A DNA stretch of 64,000 nucleotides. Origin: an uncultured Colwellia sp. (GTDB lineage Bacteria > Pseudomonadota > Gammaproteobacteria > Enterobacterales > Alteromonadaceae). A program made the translations under genes and the position numbers. The notes beneath the pieces were generated by a model. That model did not search any database and was not told the DNA's origin. It worked only from the letters and a program-made list of their open reading frames with translations. Below, in pieces: positions 37,976-46,983 of this stretch (its first letter is position 1; each line of letters opens with the position of its first letter). The DNA is taken from the NCBI GenBank assembly GCA_913058145.1, contig CAJXQM010000002.1, forward strand, positions 1 to 64,000, in the 5' to 3' direction.

Positions 37976-38113
37976 TGTTATGTGTATTGACGGAATTTGC
38001 CAAACACACTAACATTGTTTATTAATATTTACATTAAATTTTACATTAACCTTGATTTTATTTTAATCTAAGTCTTATTCGTATATTTTTATGTGGGTAT
38101 ATCTTGACGGAAT
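37976..38113. repeat. Repeated TTGACGGAAT motif at the element/nrdB junction
   Basis: TTGACGGAAT occurs at 37987-37996 and again at 38104-38113, each shortly after a TATGTG. The first copy lies at the centre of an imperfect palindrome (TGTTATGTGT at 37976-37985 against ACACACTAACA ending at 38014). The second ends 6 bp before the first recognisable nrdB codon (38119). This arrangement suggests recombinase-binding repeats at the element's end, though the first copy could also be an operator or -35 region for the trio. Confidence 0.5.
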
Positions 38114-38118
38114 AAAAA

Positions 38119-38550
38119 TTAATAGCGCGTGATGAAGCGTTACATTTAACTGGTACTCAACATATTTTAAATAACTGGATGAGTGGTAAAGACGACCCTG
38201 AAATGAAAGAAATCAGTACTACTATGCGTAAAGAGGGCTTGCAAATTTTCCTTGACGTGGTTGAACAAGAAAAAGAATGGGCACAATACTTATTTAAAGA
38301 TGGCTCTATGATTGGTTTAAATGCTGAAATTTTAAATCAATACATTGAATATATTTCAAATCAACGCTTAACCGCTATCGGTTTTGATGCTCCTTTTGAC
38401 ATTAAAAGCAACCCGTTACCATGGATGAACGCCTATTTAGTTAGTGACAATGTACAAGTTGCTCCTCAAGAGACTGAAATTTCAAGTTATTTAGTGGGTC
38501 AGGTTGATTCAACCGTAGATGCTGATGATTTTGACGATTTCGACTTATAA
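38119..38550 (+). pseudogene. nrdB: Class Ia ribonucleotide reductase beta subunit NrdB, 3' fragment
   Basis: The last 143 codons of nrdB. The frame opens directly after the element end with [15 protein letters not shown], a segment inside the diiron/radical domain that carries iron-ligand residues (Glu, His). It continues through [19 protein letters not shown] to the C-terminal tail ending DDFDDFDL, which docks on NrdA. A stop codon (38113-38115) precedes it, so no product can be made from a native start. The N-terminal ~230 residues are missing from this window. A working nrdB or another reductase class must exist elsewhere in the genome. Confidence 0.92.
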
Positions 38551-38555
38551 CTTTT

Positions 38556-38810
38556 ATGTCTTTTAGTCTTACTATCGAAGATCGAGAAATAGTGTTCCTC
38601 GAAGAAGATAAAACGATACTTAATTCCTTAGAAAGAGAAAATATAGAGTCACACTTTCACTGTCGAGATGGATTTTGTGGCGCTTGCCGATGCTTATTAA
38701 AAGAGGGTACTGTTGAATATAAACAGTACCCATTAGCTTATATTGGCGAAAACGAAATTCTCACCTGTTGTGCTTACCCTACTTCCAATGTCGTTATTGA
38801 AATTGACTAA
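38556..38810 (+). CDS. yfaE: NrdB-associated 2Fe-2S ferredoxin (YfaE-like)
   Basis: An 84-residue plant-type ferredoxin with CRDGFCGACRC (C-x4-C-x2-C) and the fourth ligand in LTCCAYP. In E. coli YfaE is encoded right after nrdB and helps regenerate the diferric-tyrosyl radical cofactor. Here it starts 5 bp after the nrdB stop, keeping that arrangement, though its partner gene is broken. The gene is intact but has probably lost its native promoter, as the operon is severed upstream. Confidence 0.88.
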   Translation: MSFSLTIEDREIVFLEEDKTILNSLERENIESHFHCRDGFCGACRCLLKEGTVEYKQYPLAYIGENEILTCCAYPTSNVVIEID

Positions 38811-39545
38811 TAAAAATCAAACTGAATCACCTAAATTCTATCATTGTTCTAAAAGCCTTTATAAAAAAACAAGGTTACAAATTAGGCCATGATCAACATT
38901 TACTATTGGGATTTAAAGTGTACAAGTTCCACCAAGGCCCTTCCCTCAGATTTTTATAACTTGTTAGCGATGTAGTTCAACTATCATATCACTTGCTTCA
39001 TGTTCAATTACTTTGTGTATTTCACCTCCATTTTGAAATAAGGCGTTTAAATAATTAACTATATTATTGAATTCCCAAGTTCGGATATTTTTCATCAATG
39101 CCTGAGACACAAACAGCCTAGACAACACAATAGGCAACAAGCCTGCTATTAAATAAATATTTAATAGCAGGCTTGACTAAACGGTAAGGTAAAAAGCAAA
39201 TACCCGTTGACACTCCCATTCAACCAAGTTGCCTATTGGCATACCATTATATTAAATACAGTTAATAAGGTCATTCACAAAGTAACTGGCTGTAATAGGT
39301 TTTCAAAACCTATAAAAACTGATTTAAGTCAAAGACAACACAATATAACAAAGTTATATTGTGCAAGGTGTTACATTAATCCAAGTCTATTACATTACCT
39401 GAACTAACTGCATAGGCAGGATTATTAATGAAGTTACGTACACTTTTAAGTGCTTCACGCATGCTCGAAAAACCCATCTATACAACTCCATTTGACCAAA
39501 AAAGTATCTGTAAATATAAGTGACTACAAAATTTAGGAATGTAAC
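38811..39545. other. Gene-poor region upstream of the PHA synthase gene
   Basis: No convincing intact gene. On the minus strand around 38960-39128 an open frame ending LVIEHEASDMIVELHR-like sequence (containing KNIRTWEFNNIVNYLNALF) may be a gene remnant, unrecognised. A 31-codon plus-strand frame at 39428-39523 (MKLRTLLSASRMLEKPIY) lacks a clear ribosome site. A long hairpin lies at 39139-39174. Confidence 0.4.
39139..39174. other. Long near-perfect hairpin
   Basis: AAGCCTGCTATTAAATA pairs with its complement across a 2-nt centre, giving a 17-bp stem. No T-tract follows on either strand, so it is not a standard intrinsic terminator. It may stop transcription leaving the yfaE side, act as an RNA-stability element, or be a repeat. 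Confidence 0.6.
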
Positions 39546-41279
39546 ATGAAAAAAGAATATTCGTCGTACGAAACTATGGATAAAACGCTACATGCCGCGA
39601 TGTCAAAATTGACATCAGGTTTATCGCCAAGCGCACTGATGGCCGCCTATACTGATTGGGCAGTTCATCTAGCGTCATCTCCAGGTAAACAAGCTCATCT
39701 TTTAGAAAAATCCGCTAGGAAGTCTGCTCGACTAGCAAGTTATCTTACTAACTGCACTGCAAAGAAAGGGCTAAATGACGCTTGTATAGAACCTTTACCA
39801 TTCGATAAACGGTTTATCGACCTTGCTTGGAAAAAATGGCCATTTAACCTTTTACATCAGTCATTTTTACTAAATCAGCAATGGTGGTCAAATGCAACAA
39901 CGGGCGTAGACGGTGTCACTCAACAACATGAAAATGTGATGGAATTTGCCACTAGGCAACTATTAGATGTCTTTTCACCATCAAATTACTTGCTTACCAA
40001 CCCGCAATTAATTGATCAAACTAAAAAAGAAGGTGGCCAGAATTTAGTTCGGGGTATGCACAACCTTATAGATGACATGCAACGCACTATTGGCAATAAA
40101 AAACCAGCAGGTACTGAAGAATATACAGTTGGTAAAAACCTTGCGGTCACACCGGGTAAGGTAGTTTACCGCAACCGTTTAATCGAACTGATTCAATATG
40201 AACCAGTGACGGAGGAAGTTCGTCCAGAGCCTATTCTGATTGTTCCAGCATGGATCATGAAATATTACATTCTCGATTTATCGGCTAAAAATTCGCTCGT
40301 AAAATACTTAACTGAGCAAGGGTTTACCGTATTTATGGTATCGTGGAAAAACCCAGACGAAGACGACCGCGATTTGGGTATGGCAGATTATCGGCAACTT
40401 GGCGTAATGGATGCTATCAACACCATTGGCAAAATAACGGGTAAATCCAAAGTTCATAGTATGGGATATTGTTTAGGCGGCACATTACTCTCTATAGCCG
40501 CGGCGGCAATGTCTAGAGACGGTGACGACAGAATCCAATCAGTTTCACTGTTGGCCACACAGGTAGATTTTTCAGAAGCTGGCGAATTAATGTTGTTTAT
40601 CAATGAAAGTCAGGTTAGCTTTCTAGAGGATATGATGTGGGAGCAAGGATATTTAGACGCCAAGCAAATGTCGGGGGCCTTTCAATTACTGAACTCAAAT
40701 GACTTGATTTGGTCCCGCATGGTACATGATTATTTAATGGGTGAACGCACGCCCATTAACGACTTAATGGCATGGAATTTCGATACCACCCGCATGCCAT
40801 ATAAAATGCATTCGCAGTACCTACGTAAGCTGTTTTTAGATAATGACCTTACTGAAGGTCGCTACCTTGTGAACGAAAAACCCATTTCTATTTCAGATAT
40901 ACGCGCTCCAGCATTTGTTGTAGGCACTCAAAAAGACCATGTTGCTCCTTGGCATTCAGTGTATAAATTTCATTTATTGAGTGATACCGACGTTACTTTT
41001 TTATTAACTAGCGGTGGACATAATGCAGGAATAGTGAGTGAAATTGGGCATCCGCGTAGAAGTTATCAAATAGCGACCACTAAAAAAGAAGATAAATATA
41101 CCGATCCAAATAGCTGGGAAGCTAAATACGCACATCATGACGGTTCATGGTGGCCAGAATTAACTAAATGGCTACATAGCCATTCCAGCCAATTCACTGC
41201 ACCACCTAGCATGGGTGCGCCCAAGAAAAAACTAAGCGTGCTAGGTGATGCTCCAGGCACCTATATATTGCAAGACTAA
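39546..41279 (+). CDS. phaC: Polyhydroxyalkanoate synthase-like protein (PhaC family)
   Basis: Alpha/beta-fold PHA synthase of 577 residues, which polymerises hydroxyacyl-CoA into storage polyester. The lipase-like box with catalytic Cys is SMGYCLGGTLLS. The Asp lies in VGTQKDHVAPWHS and the His in SGGHNAGIVS. An N-terminal domain (residues 1-200) is of the class I type. AGGAATGTAAC precedes the ATG. It starts a gene run continuing with a broken fabI, a MaoC-phosphotransacetylase fusion and an acyl kinase, a set found together in other proteobacteria and probably linking acyl-CoA turnover to polymer synthesis. Confidence in the exact substrate is low. Confidence 0.87.
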   Translation: MKKEYSSYETMDKTLHAAMSKLTSGLSPSALMAAYTDWAVHLASSPGKQAHLLEKSARKSARLASYLTNCTAKKGLNDACIEPLPFDKRFIDLAWKKWPFNLLHQSFLLNQQWWSNATTGVDGVTQQHENVMEFATRQLLDVFSPSNYLLTNPQLIDQTKKEGGQNLVRGMHNLIDDMQRTIGNKKPAGTEEYTVGKNLAVTPGKVVYRNRLIELIQYEPVTEEVRPEPILIVPAWIMKYYILDLSAKNSLVKYLTEQGFTVFMVSWKNPDEDDRDLGMADYRQLGVMDAINTIGKITGKSKVHSMGYCLGGTLLSIAAAAMSRDGDDRIQSVSLLATQVDFSEAGELMLFINESQVSFLEDMMWEQGYLDAKQMSGAFQLLNSNDLIWSRMVHDYLMGERTPINDLMAWNFDTTRMPYKMHSQYLRKLFLDNDLTEGRYLVNEKPISISDIRAPAFVVGTQKDHVAPWHSVYKFHLLSDTDVTFLLTSGGHNAGIVSEIGHPRRSYQIATTKKEDKYTDPNSWEAKYAHHDGSWWPELTKWLHSHSSQFTAPPSMGAPKKKLSVLGDAPGTYILQD

Positions 41280-41298
41280 TAACTTACGGAAGATCGAG

Positions 41299-41974
41299 AT
41301 GAATATACTCGAAGGAAAACGGGGATTAGTCGTAGTAATTGCAAACGAACACTCTATTGCAGCAGGTTGCGCTAAGGCATTTTCGTAGGCCGGTGCAAAA
41401 CGATGCACAACTAGATGCTGTATTTAAGTAAATTGAAACGATTTTGGGAGGTTTGACTTTATATTACATTCAATCGCTTATTGCCCACAAGACGACTTAC
41501 ATGGTCGGGTCACCTATTGCTCTAGGGGAAGTTTTTTTACAAGCGATGGATATTTCTTGTTATTCATTTATTCGAATAGCACATAAAGCAGAGCATTTAA
41601 TGAAAAATGCAGGATTTTTACTCACTGTGAGTTACTATAGAGCAGCAAAAGTCGTTGAACATTACAATATTATGGGGCCAGTAAAAGCAGCAATGGAATC
41701 GTTCGTACGATATTTAGTTGCTGAACTTGGCCCTCCCGGTATACGCGTGAATGCACTTTCTCCAGGTCCATTAAAAACTCGTGATGCGTCTGGTATAGCC
41801 TCTTTTGATAAGCTCATTAATGATGCAAGGGAGCGAGCACCTGAACCTCAGCTAATCACTATTGATGATGTGGACAATATAGCCACCGGCCTTGTTAGCG
41901 ACTTAGCTAAAAGCGTCACTGGCAACATTACCTTTGTTGATGCTGGCATCACGTATTGGCTTAATACCTCTTGA
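41299..41974 (+). pseudogene. fabI: Enoyl-ACP reductase FabI, decayed
   Basis: A fabI-type SDR gene with internal loss. The N terminus is clear (MNILEGKRGLVVVIANEHSI, starting at 41299), but a TAG follows after 29 codons, and the next ~60 residues are mostly deleted or frameshifted. From 41444 the frame is open with MDISCYSFIRIAHKAEHLM, SYYRAAKVVEHYNIMGPVKA (Tyr-x6-Lys site) and ALSPGPLKTRDASGI to the stop. The coenzyme-binding half is broken, so the product should be inactive. In related clusters this gene is intact between phaC and the phosphotransacetylase fusion. Confidence 0.88.
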
Positions 41975-42007
41975 AGTAATACCATTTGCTATAAAATAGG
42001 AAAAAGC

Positions 42008-43402
42008 ATGGAATACATTGAAAACAAAACCTTTGATGAAATAGAGATAGGCGATACAGCTGAATTAAATCGCGTACTTAAACCGCAAGATATTGAACTG
42101 TTTGCAGTAATGTCAGGCGACGTCAACCCTGCCCACGTTGATCTAGAATATGCGAAAAATGATATTTTTCATAAGGTTATTGCCCATGGTATGTGGGGTG
42201 GCGCACTCATTTCAGCCGTATTAGGTACACAACTTCCTGGACCAGGTACAATTTATTTAAATCAATCCTTAAGTTTTCTTCGTCCTGTAGGCCTCGGTGA
42301 CAAGGTATTGGTACGCGTGACAGTAAAAGAAAAAATTACCGACAAAAAACAGATATTGCTTGAATGTGAATGCCTAAATCAAGATGGAGAATTTATTATA
42401 ACAGGAGAAGCTAGGGTAATTGCGCCTAACGAGAAAGTTCGCCGACCCAGAGTTATATTACCCGAAGTACATTTACATGAACACGGCGCGCATTATGAGA
42501 AGTTACTTGAATCAACAAAAGACATTTCACCTATAAGGGTTGCGGTAGTACACCCTTGCGATAAAATATCATTACTCGGTGCAATGGAGGCAAAATGCCA
42601 AGGTGTCATTGAGCCTATTCTAATAGGTCCCAAAGATAAAATCACTGCTGTTGCAAGCCAAGTAGGGTGTAGCTTGACAGGCATAAAATTGATTGATGCT
42701 CCACACAGTCATGCCGCTGCAGATATTGCCGTAGAAGAAGTGCGGAAAAATAACGTTGATGCAATCATGAAAGGTAAATTGCATACCGACGAGTTAATGG
42801 AATCTGTATTGCATAAGACTAAAGGCTTGCGCACTGAGCGTAGAATGAGCCATATATTTGCGCTAGATGTACCCACTTACCATAAACCATTATTCATTAC
42901 CGATGCCGCTATCAACATTGCCCCAGACCTAAACACCAAACGTGACATCGTACAAAATGCTATCGATTTATTGCATTCTTTAGCCATTATCACACCTAAA
43001 GTAGCTATTTTATCCGCGGTCGAAACGGTAAATTCAAAAATGTTGTCGACTATAGATGCCTCTAGTTTATGCAAAATGGCAGATCGTGGACAAATAACTG
43101 GCGGCTTACTCGACGGTCCATTGGCATTTGACAACGCTATATCAAAAGCTGCTGCTGCCGCTAAAGGCCTTGAATCAAAGGTAGCTGGGGATGCTGACAT
43201 ATTAATTGCACCTGACCTTGAGGCCGGTAATATGATGGCTAAACAGCTTATTTATTTAGCCGGTGCCGAATCTGCTGGTATTGTACTTGGTGCGTCAGTA
43301 CCTATTATATTAACCAGCCGTGCAGATGGAACTTTATCGCGCCTTGCCTCTTGTGTATTGGCGCAGCGTTATGTTGATTATCGTAAGAAGGTTATTTTAT
43401 GA
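42008..43402 (+). CDS. Bifunctional MaoC-like hydratase / phosphate acetyl(butyryl)transferase
   Basis: A fusion of 464 residues. Residues ~5-145 form a MaoC/R-hydratase hot-dog domain (LFAVMSGDVNPAHVD, AHGMWGGALISAVLG). Residues ~165-464 are a Pta/Ptb domain (RVAVVHPCDKISLLGAMEA, DAIMKGKLHTDELM, AAKGLESKVAGDADILIAPDLE). The first could hydrate enoyl-CoA to hydroxyacyl-CoA for PHA synthesis; the second exchanges CoA for phosphate. Its stop overlaps the start of the kinase gene (ATGA), so acyl-phosphate can pass to the kinase. The gene follows the decayed fabI by 33 bp. Confidence 0.92.
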   Translation: MEYIENKTFDEIEIGDTAELNRVLKPQDIELFAVMSGDVNPAHVDLEYAKNDIFHKVIAHGMWGGALISAVLGTQLPGPGTIYLNQSLSFLRPVGLGDKVLVRVTVKEKITDKKQILLECECLNQDGEFIITGEARVIAPNEKVRRPRVILPEVHLHEHGAHYEKLLESTKDISPIRVAVVHPCDKISLLGAMEAKCQGVIEPILIGPKDKITAVASQVGCSLTGIKLIDAPHSHAAADIAVEEVRKNNVDAIMKGKLHTDELMESVLHKTKGLRTERRMSHIFALDVPTYHKPLFITDAAINIAPDLNTKRDIVQNAIDLLHSLAIITPKVAILSAVETVNSKMLSTIDASSLCKMADRGQITGGLLDGPLAFDNAISKAAAAAKGLESKVAGDADILIAPDLEAGNMMAKQLIYLAGAESAGIVLGASVPIILTSRADGTLSRLASCVLAQRYVDYRKKVIL

Positions 43403-44601
43403 TCGATGCTGTACTTGTTATTAATGCGGGCTCCTCGAGTATTAAGTTTGCACTTTATAGCTTGGTAATAAATAAAACATCAAACGCTAAAGAAAAACCC
43501 TTGCTGGGTGGAAAAATTGTCGATATTGGTCAATGCCCTAAGCTTTATGCCCTTGATGCTAATGACATAGATTTAACCAAAAACGACCTTGATGTTTTTA
43601 ATGACCAAACCACGCATGAGGACCTGATACAGTGGCTGCTTGACTGGATTAGTTGCCATAATCACGGCTACACCATTAAGGGCGTTGGTCATCGAGTTGT
43701 GCATGGCGGCCGTGATTTTTTGACGGCAACAAAACTTACCATTAGTGTTGTTACGCAACTTAAAGAACTGATCCCACTAGCTCCATTGCATCAACCACAT
43801 AACCTTTCAGCTATTGAAGCCATCTTTAATTGGGCTCCTAAGTTACCCCAAATAGCTTGTTTTGATACTAGTTTTCATCATACACAATCCACCCTAGCAC
43901 AACTGTTTGCCTTACCGCGTGAATATAGCGATAAAGGCATCATTCGTTATGGGTTTCATGGCCTTTCATATCAGTATATTACTAGCTGTTTACCTGAGTA
44001 TCTTGGTACTCTTTCTGAAGGCCGGGTTATTGTTGCACACCTGGGCAACGGCGCAAGTATGTGTGCCTTAAAGCACAGGCAAAGCGTGGCAACAACCATG
44101 GGGTTTACCGCACTTGATGGGTTAATGATGGGACAGCGTTGTGGAAGCCTTGATGCAGGCGTTGTTATCCATCTGTTACGTTGTTATAAAATGAGCATCG
44201 AAGAAGTAGAACACATGCTCTACCACAAGTCGGGGCTCCTTGGAGTTTCAGGGATTAGCAACAACATGCAAGTACTACAACAAAGTAACGATCCACACGC
44301 ACAACAAGCCATTGATTTGTTTTGTTATCGAAGCGCTCGCGAACTTGCATCTTTGGTTAGCACCTTAAATGGCCTTGATGCAATTGTGTTTACCGCAGGC
44401 ATTGGTGAAAACTCAGCACAAATACGAGAACAAATTTGTGCCCAATTAACTTGGCTTGGTGTTACTCTTGATTTAAAAGAAAATCGAAAGCACAATACCG
44501 TTATTAGCCAAGTAAATTCAAATATTAAGGTGCTAGTAATACCTACAAACGAAGAAGTCGTTATCGCCGAAGCAACACAAAAGCTACTAGCGAGTCAATA
44601 A
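43399..44601 (+). CDS. ackA: Acetate/propionate/butyrate kinase family protein
   Basis: Acyl kinase of the ASKHA fold, 400 residues. It has VINAGSSSIKFALYS at the N terminus, GHRVVHGGRDF, CFDTSFHHTQ, RYGFHGLSYQYI, VAHLGNGASMCAL and TAGIGENSAQIRE, all typical of acetate kinase. It converts acyl-phosphate plus ADP to acid plus ATP, completing the pathway begun by the upstream phosphotransacetylase, to which it is translationally coupled. Acetate released by the aromatic hydrolase pathway could also be handled by it, which is inference. Confidence 0.92.
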   Translation: MIDAVLVINAGSSSIKFALYSLVINKTSNAKEKPLLGGKIVDIGQCPKLYALDANDIDLTKNDLDVFNDQTTHEDLIQWLLDWISCHNHGYTIKGVGHRVVHGGRDFLTATKLTISVVTQLKELIPLAPLHQPHNLSAIEAIFNWAPKLPQIACFDTSFHHTQSTLAQLFALPREYSDKGIIRYGFHGLSYQYITSCLPEYLGTLSEGRVIVAHLGNGASMCALKHRQSVATTMGFTALDGLMMGQRCGSLDAGVVIHLLRCYKMSIEEVEHMLYHKSGLLGVSGISNNMQVLQQSNDPHAQQAIDLFCYRSARELASLVSTLNGLDAIVFTAGIGENSAQIREQICAQLTWLGVTLDLKENRKHNTVISQVNSNIKVLVIPTNEEVVIAEATQKLLASQ

Positions 44602-44742
44602 ACTGTACATGCTAGTGACTAAAACTGCAGTCGATTAATGGGAAACCAAATTTAACTGTTGGGCATCCCCAAGATTTTTAAATCGAATACCAAAATAAAA
44701 TTTATCAGATGGTGAGATTTAAAGCTTTACCTAATAAGCGCA

Positions 44743-45047
44743 GCACTGTTGCGTGAACGCGAGCATAGAACAATTGAACACTTATTGGTGATACCTTTGA
44801 GGTGTTTTTTTGGGGACTACTGACCAAACCATGGCGCAATTTGCACCTTTGGTGCTGATGGTCATTATTCCCATGGTAATGCTCTCAGGCGGTTTAACAC
44901 CTATTGAAAGCCAACATGATATCATTCACTTGGTTATTACCTTCTAGGCACTATATGGAATTTTCTCAAGTAGTCGTTTTTCATGGTGCCGCATTATTTA
45001 TCGTAATCCTTGCTCTATTTCGACGTTCTTTAGAGAGAATGACATAA
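44743..45047 (+). pseudogene. ABC-2-type transporter permease, 3' remnant
   Basis: Pieces of a YhhJ-like ABC-2 permease in three frames: ALLREREHRTIEHLLVIPL, then TMAQFAPLVLMVIIPMVMLS with GGLTPIESQHDII, then RHYMEFSQVVVFHGAALF with FRRSLERM to the stop. Two frameshifts and the absence of the N-terminal two-thirds mark it as decayed. The rest of 44602-45217 holds nothing clear beyond a weak AGC/GCT hairpin with a T-run near 45095-45113. Confidence 0.8.
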
Positions 45048-45217
45048 CAGGATCAGCCTCATACCTGTTGTCATTTAAACTTAATATCTCTTAGCTTATT
45101 AGGCTTTTTTTACCAAAACAAAGAGAAACTGTCATAAACTTGATTATTATCAACGTTTATTACCTCGCTTATATGATAAAAAAGATAATGATCACGGTTA
45201 ACAACAAAGAGAATATT

Positions 45218-45673
45218 ATGCGATTTGAAAGCGCCAGAGATGTACTTAAACATACGAAAGAGTTCCATCTACAATTGCGTGAATTATTTGAACTTTTAGT
45301 AAAGCAAGAAAGTATTCCAAGAAGAAAATTATTATTGGAATATATGATTAGCCAGGAGAAAAGCTTAGTTGAATCATTACACCATTTTGAAAAAAACACA
45401 CCCTCTGGTGTTTTAGATATTTGGCTTCAATATGCAAATGATGAAGCCATATTAAAAGTTCCTGATATAGAAGTTTTTCAGTCTAAAAAATCAATGAATG
45501 ATATTTTGGAGTTATCCATAAAAATGAGTGACAAGCTAATAGAGGTATACAAGTTAGTGGAAGATCAAGTTGATGATAATAAAGTGAAAGAAATTTTCAA
45601 TAATTTGGCTGACATGCAGATGCAAAAACAAAGACGACTAACAATGAATTTTGACCGGCTTATGGATATATAG
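45218..45673 (+). CDS. Hypothetical all-helical protein (ferritin-like size)
   Basis: About 151 residues, all predicted helical, charged and soluble, with no cysteine motif or membrane segment. I start at 45218 (MRFESARDVLKHTKEFH), preceded by AAAGAGAATATT, because upstream in-frame codons encode low-complexity Ile/Lys sequence with no ribosome site. Histidines and glutamates spread over the helices (FHLQLRELFE, SQEKSLVESLHHFE) suggest a four-helix bundle such as a ferritin-like or rubrerythrin-like domain, but metal ligands are not convincing. It sits alone, reading away from the PHA gene set. Function unknown. Confidence 0.6.
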   Translation: MRFESARDVLKHTKEFHLQLRELFELLVKQESIPRRKLLLEYMISQEKSLVESLHHFEKNTPSGVLDIWLQYANDEAILKVPDIEVFQSKKSMNDILELSIKMSDKLIEVYKLVEDQVDDNKVKEIFNNLADMQMQKQRRLTMNFDRLMDI

Positions 45674-46083
45674 AGCACCAGATAAGTTGGCAAGCATTGA
45701 ACATTAAGAAAGTGTTGGTTATTGAAGATAATCTGAATATTTTGTTGACGGCCGTAAAGTTAGCCGTTGCTTCTCTAACGACTCAACAGTAATATAAGTT
45801 GCTGTGTAAGGAGTAATATAAGTAATAGCGGGTGGACCCTTGCCGTCGGTAACAACCACCGATATAAAGCTATTACCCTATTATACTACCCCATTAATAT
45901 CGTTCGTGGTCATCAATGAAATTTAAAGATTAATGCAAGATCCAAAGCGTAGCGTCTATTTAATGAAAAACAAAGAATTTGAACTGTGAAATAACCTTTT
46001 GAAATCGAGGATGAGTCGATTAGATTGAACGAACCCACCATGTAAAGTTAACAAATAAATGAATATTAATGGAGTTTACAAAT
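45674..46083. other. Gene-free stretch
   Basis: No gene recognised. Short open frames here lack ribosome sites and family resemblance. The 3' end contains the leader of the cytochrome gene, with GGAG at 46071-46074 placed nine bases before its ATG. Confidence 0.4.
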
Positions 46084-46551
46084 ATGAATAAAAAAAGAGT
46101 TTTGTGGTATGCGCGCATTGTTATTTTGATTATGGGGAGTTCAGCCATAGCGGGTTGTAGCAATAAATTTACAGAATCTATGCGCAAGTTTACTTACCCC
46201 CCAGGCTTTAAATATACTCAACCCGCCGAGCTTCGTTCTGATATGGCTAAATTAGCGCAGCAAATGCTCTTGCTCGATGACGCTCTCATTAACATATATG
46301 AGCCAACTCAAGAGAGTGCAGAAGTCCTACGTCAGCAAGTACTCCATGCATTGCAAAACATGGGAAGGACTGCTGCTACATTAAAGGAAGGAGAAACAGG
46401 AGGGAATCACGCGTTCATACAAGATCACATGCAAGATTTTGTGGCTAAAATTGATCAAGCGAGAACTGCTGCTTCTCTTAAAGAGCCAAATTATTACTAT
46501 GCAGGTAAAGTCTCTGGCGGTTGTACAAATTGTCACAAGGTAAATAGATAA
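46084..46551 (+). CDS. Lipoprotein monoheme cytochrome c
   Basis: Small exported protein of about 155 residues with one C-terminal heme site, GGCTNCHKVNR (C-x2-C-H), the position seen in cytochrome c'-like proteins. The N terminus is a lipoprotein signal (IVILIMGSSAIAGC), with Cys as the likely lipidated residue. I start at 46084 because GGAG is correctly spaced for it; an ATG 15 bp upstream is not supported. The middle is helical (LRSDMAKLAQQMLLLDDAL). It probably faces the periplasm and takes part in electron transfer. It has no obvious operon partner. Confidence 0.8.
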   Translation: MNKKRVLWYARIVILIMGSSAIAGCSNKFTESMRKFTYPPGFKYTQPAELRSDMAKLAQQMLLLDDALINIYEPTQESAEVLRQQVLHALQNMGRTAATLKEGETGGNHAFIQDHMQDFVAKIDQARTAASLKEPNYYYAGKVSGGCTNCHKVNR

Positions 46552-46572
46552 GTGTAAATAATTAGGTTGCAC

Positions 46573-46866
46573 TCATAAATCATGCTTGAGCCAATTAGTT
46601 TTATCTTTACCTAGATAAGCCGTAAACGCTTTTTGTCCCCAAGAACAGTTCATCGAATTACTGATATGACTAAACGCTGACATTAAGCTATAACGTTCAG
46701 AGTTTAGCATGGCAATTGTTAATGCGCCATGTCCGCCCATCAAATGTCCAGAAACCGAACGTTTATCAGAAACGGGAAAAACCGCTTCAATTAGCGCAAG
46801 TAATTCGTTAACAACATAATCGTATATTTGATAATGACGATTCCATGGTGCCTGTGTTACATTCAC
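46573..46866 (-). pseudogene. S-formylglutathione hydrolase fragment
   Basis: An internal-to-3' piece of an FghA-type esterase: APWNRHYQIYDYVVNEL, GHLMGGHGALTIAML, GQKAFTAYLGKDKTNW. The N-terminal ~100 residues and the C-terminal end are missing. The nucleophile elbow, normally GHSMGG, reads GHLMGG, so the catalytic serine is lost as well. No formaldehyde dehydrogenase gene is adjacent. It is a decayed gene. Confidence 0.85.
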
Positions 46867-46983
46867 GTAAAAGCCTGCGCATTGCCCTAAGTCATCATAG
46901 TTTTAATTATATGTTTTAGTGCATAGTTATAACACAACGTTACTATGCGTTTTAGTTATTTTACCTTTAAATATTAATGAATT

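Noticed and set aside
38179-38550. Independent 123-residue gene
   Set aside because: Homology to NrdB continues upstream of the first ATG to 38119, so this is the truncated end of nrdB.
41444-41974. Stand-alone 176-residue SDR gene
   Set aside because: It lacks the NAD-binding N terminus, which is found upstream in broken form, so it is part of the fabI pseudogene.
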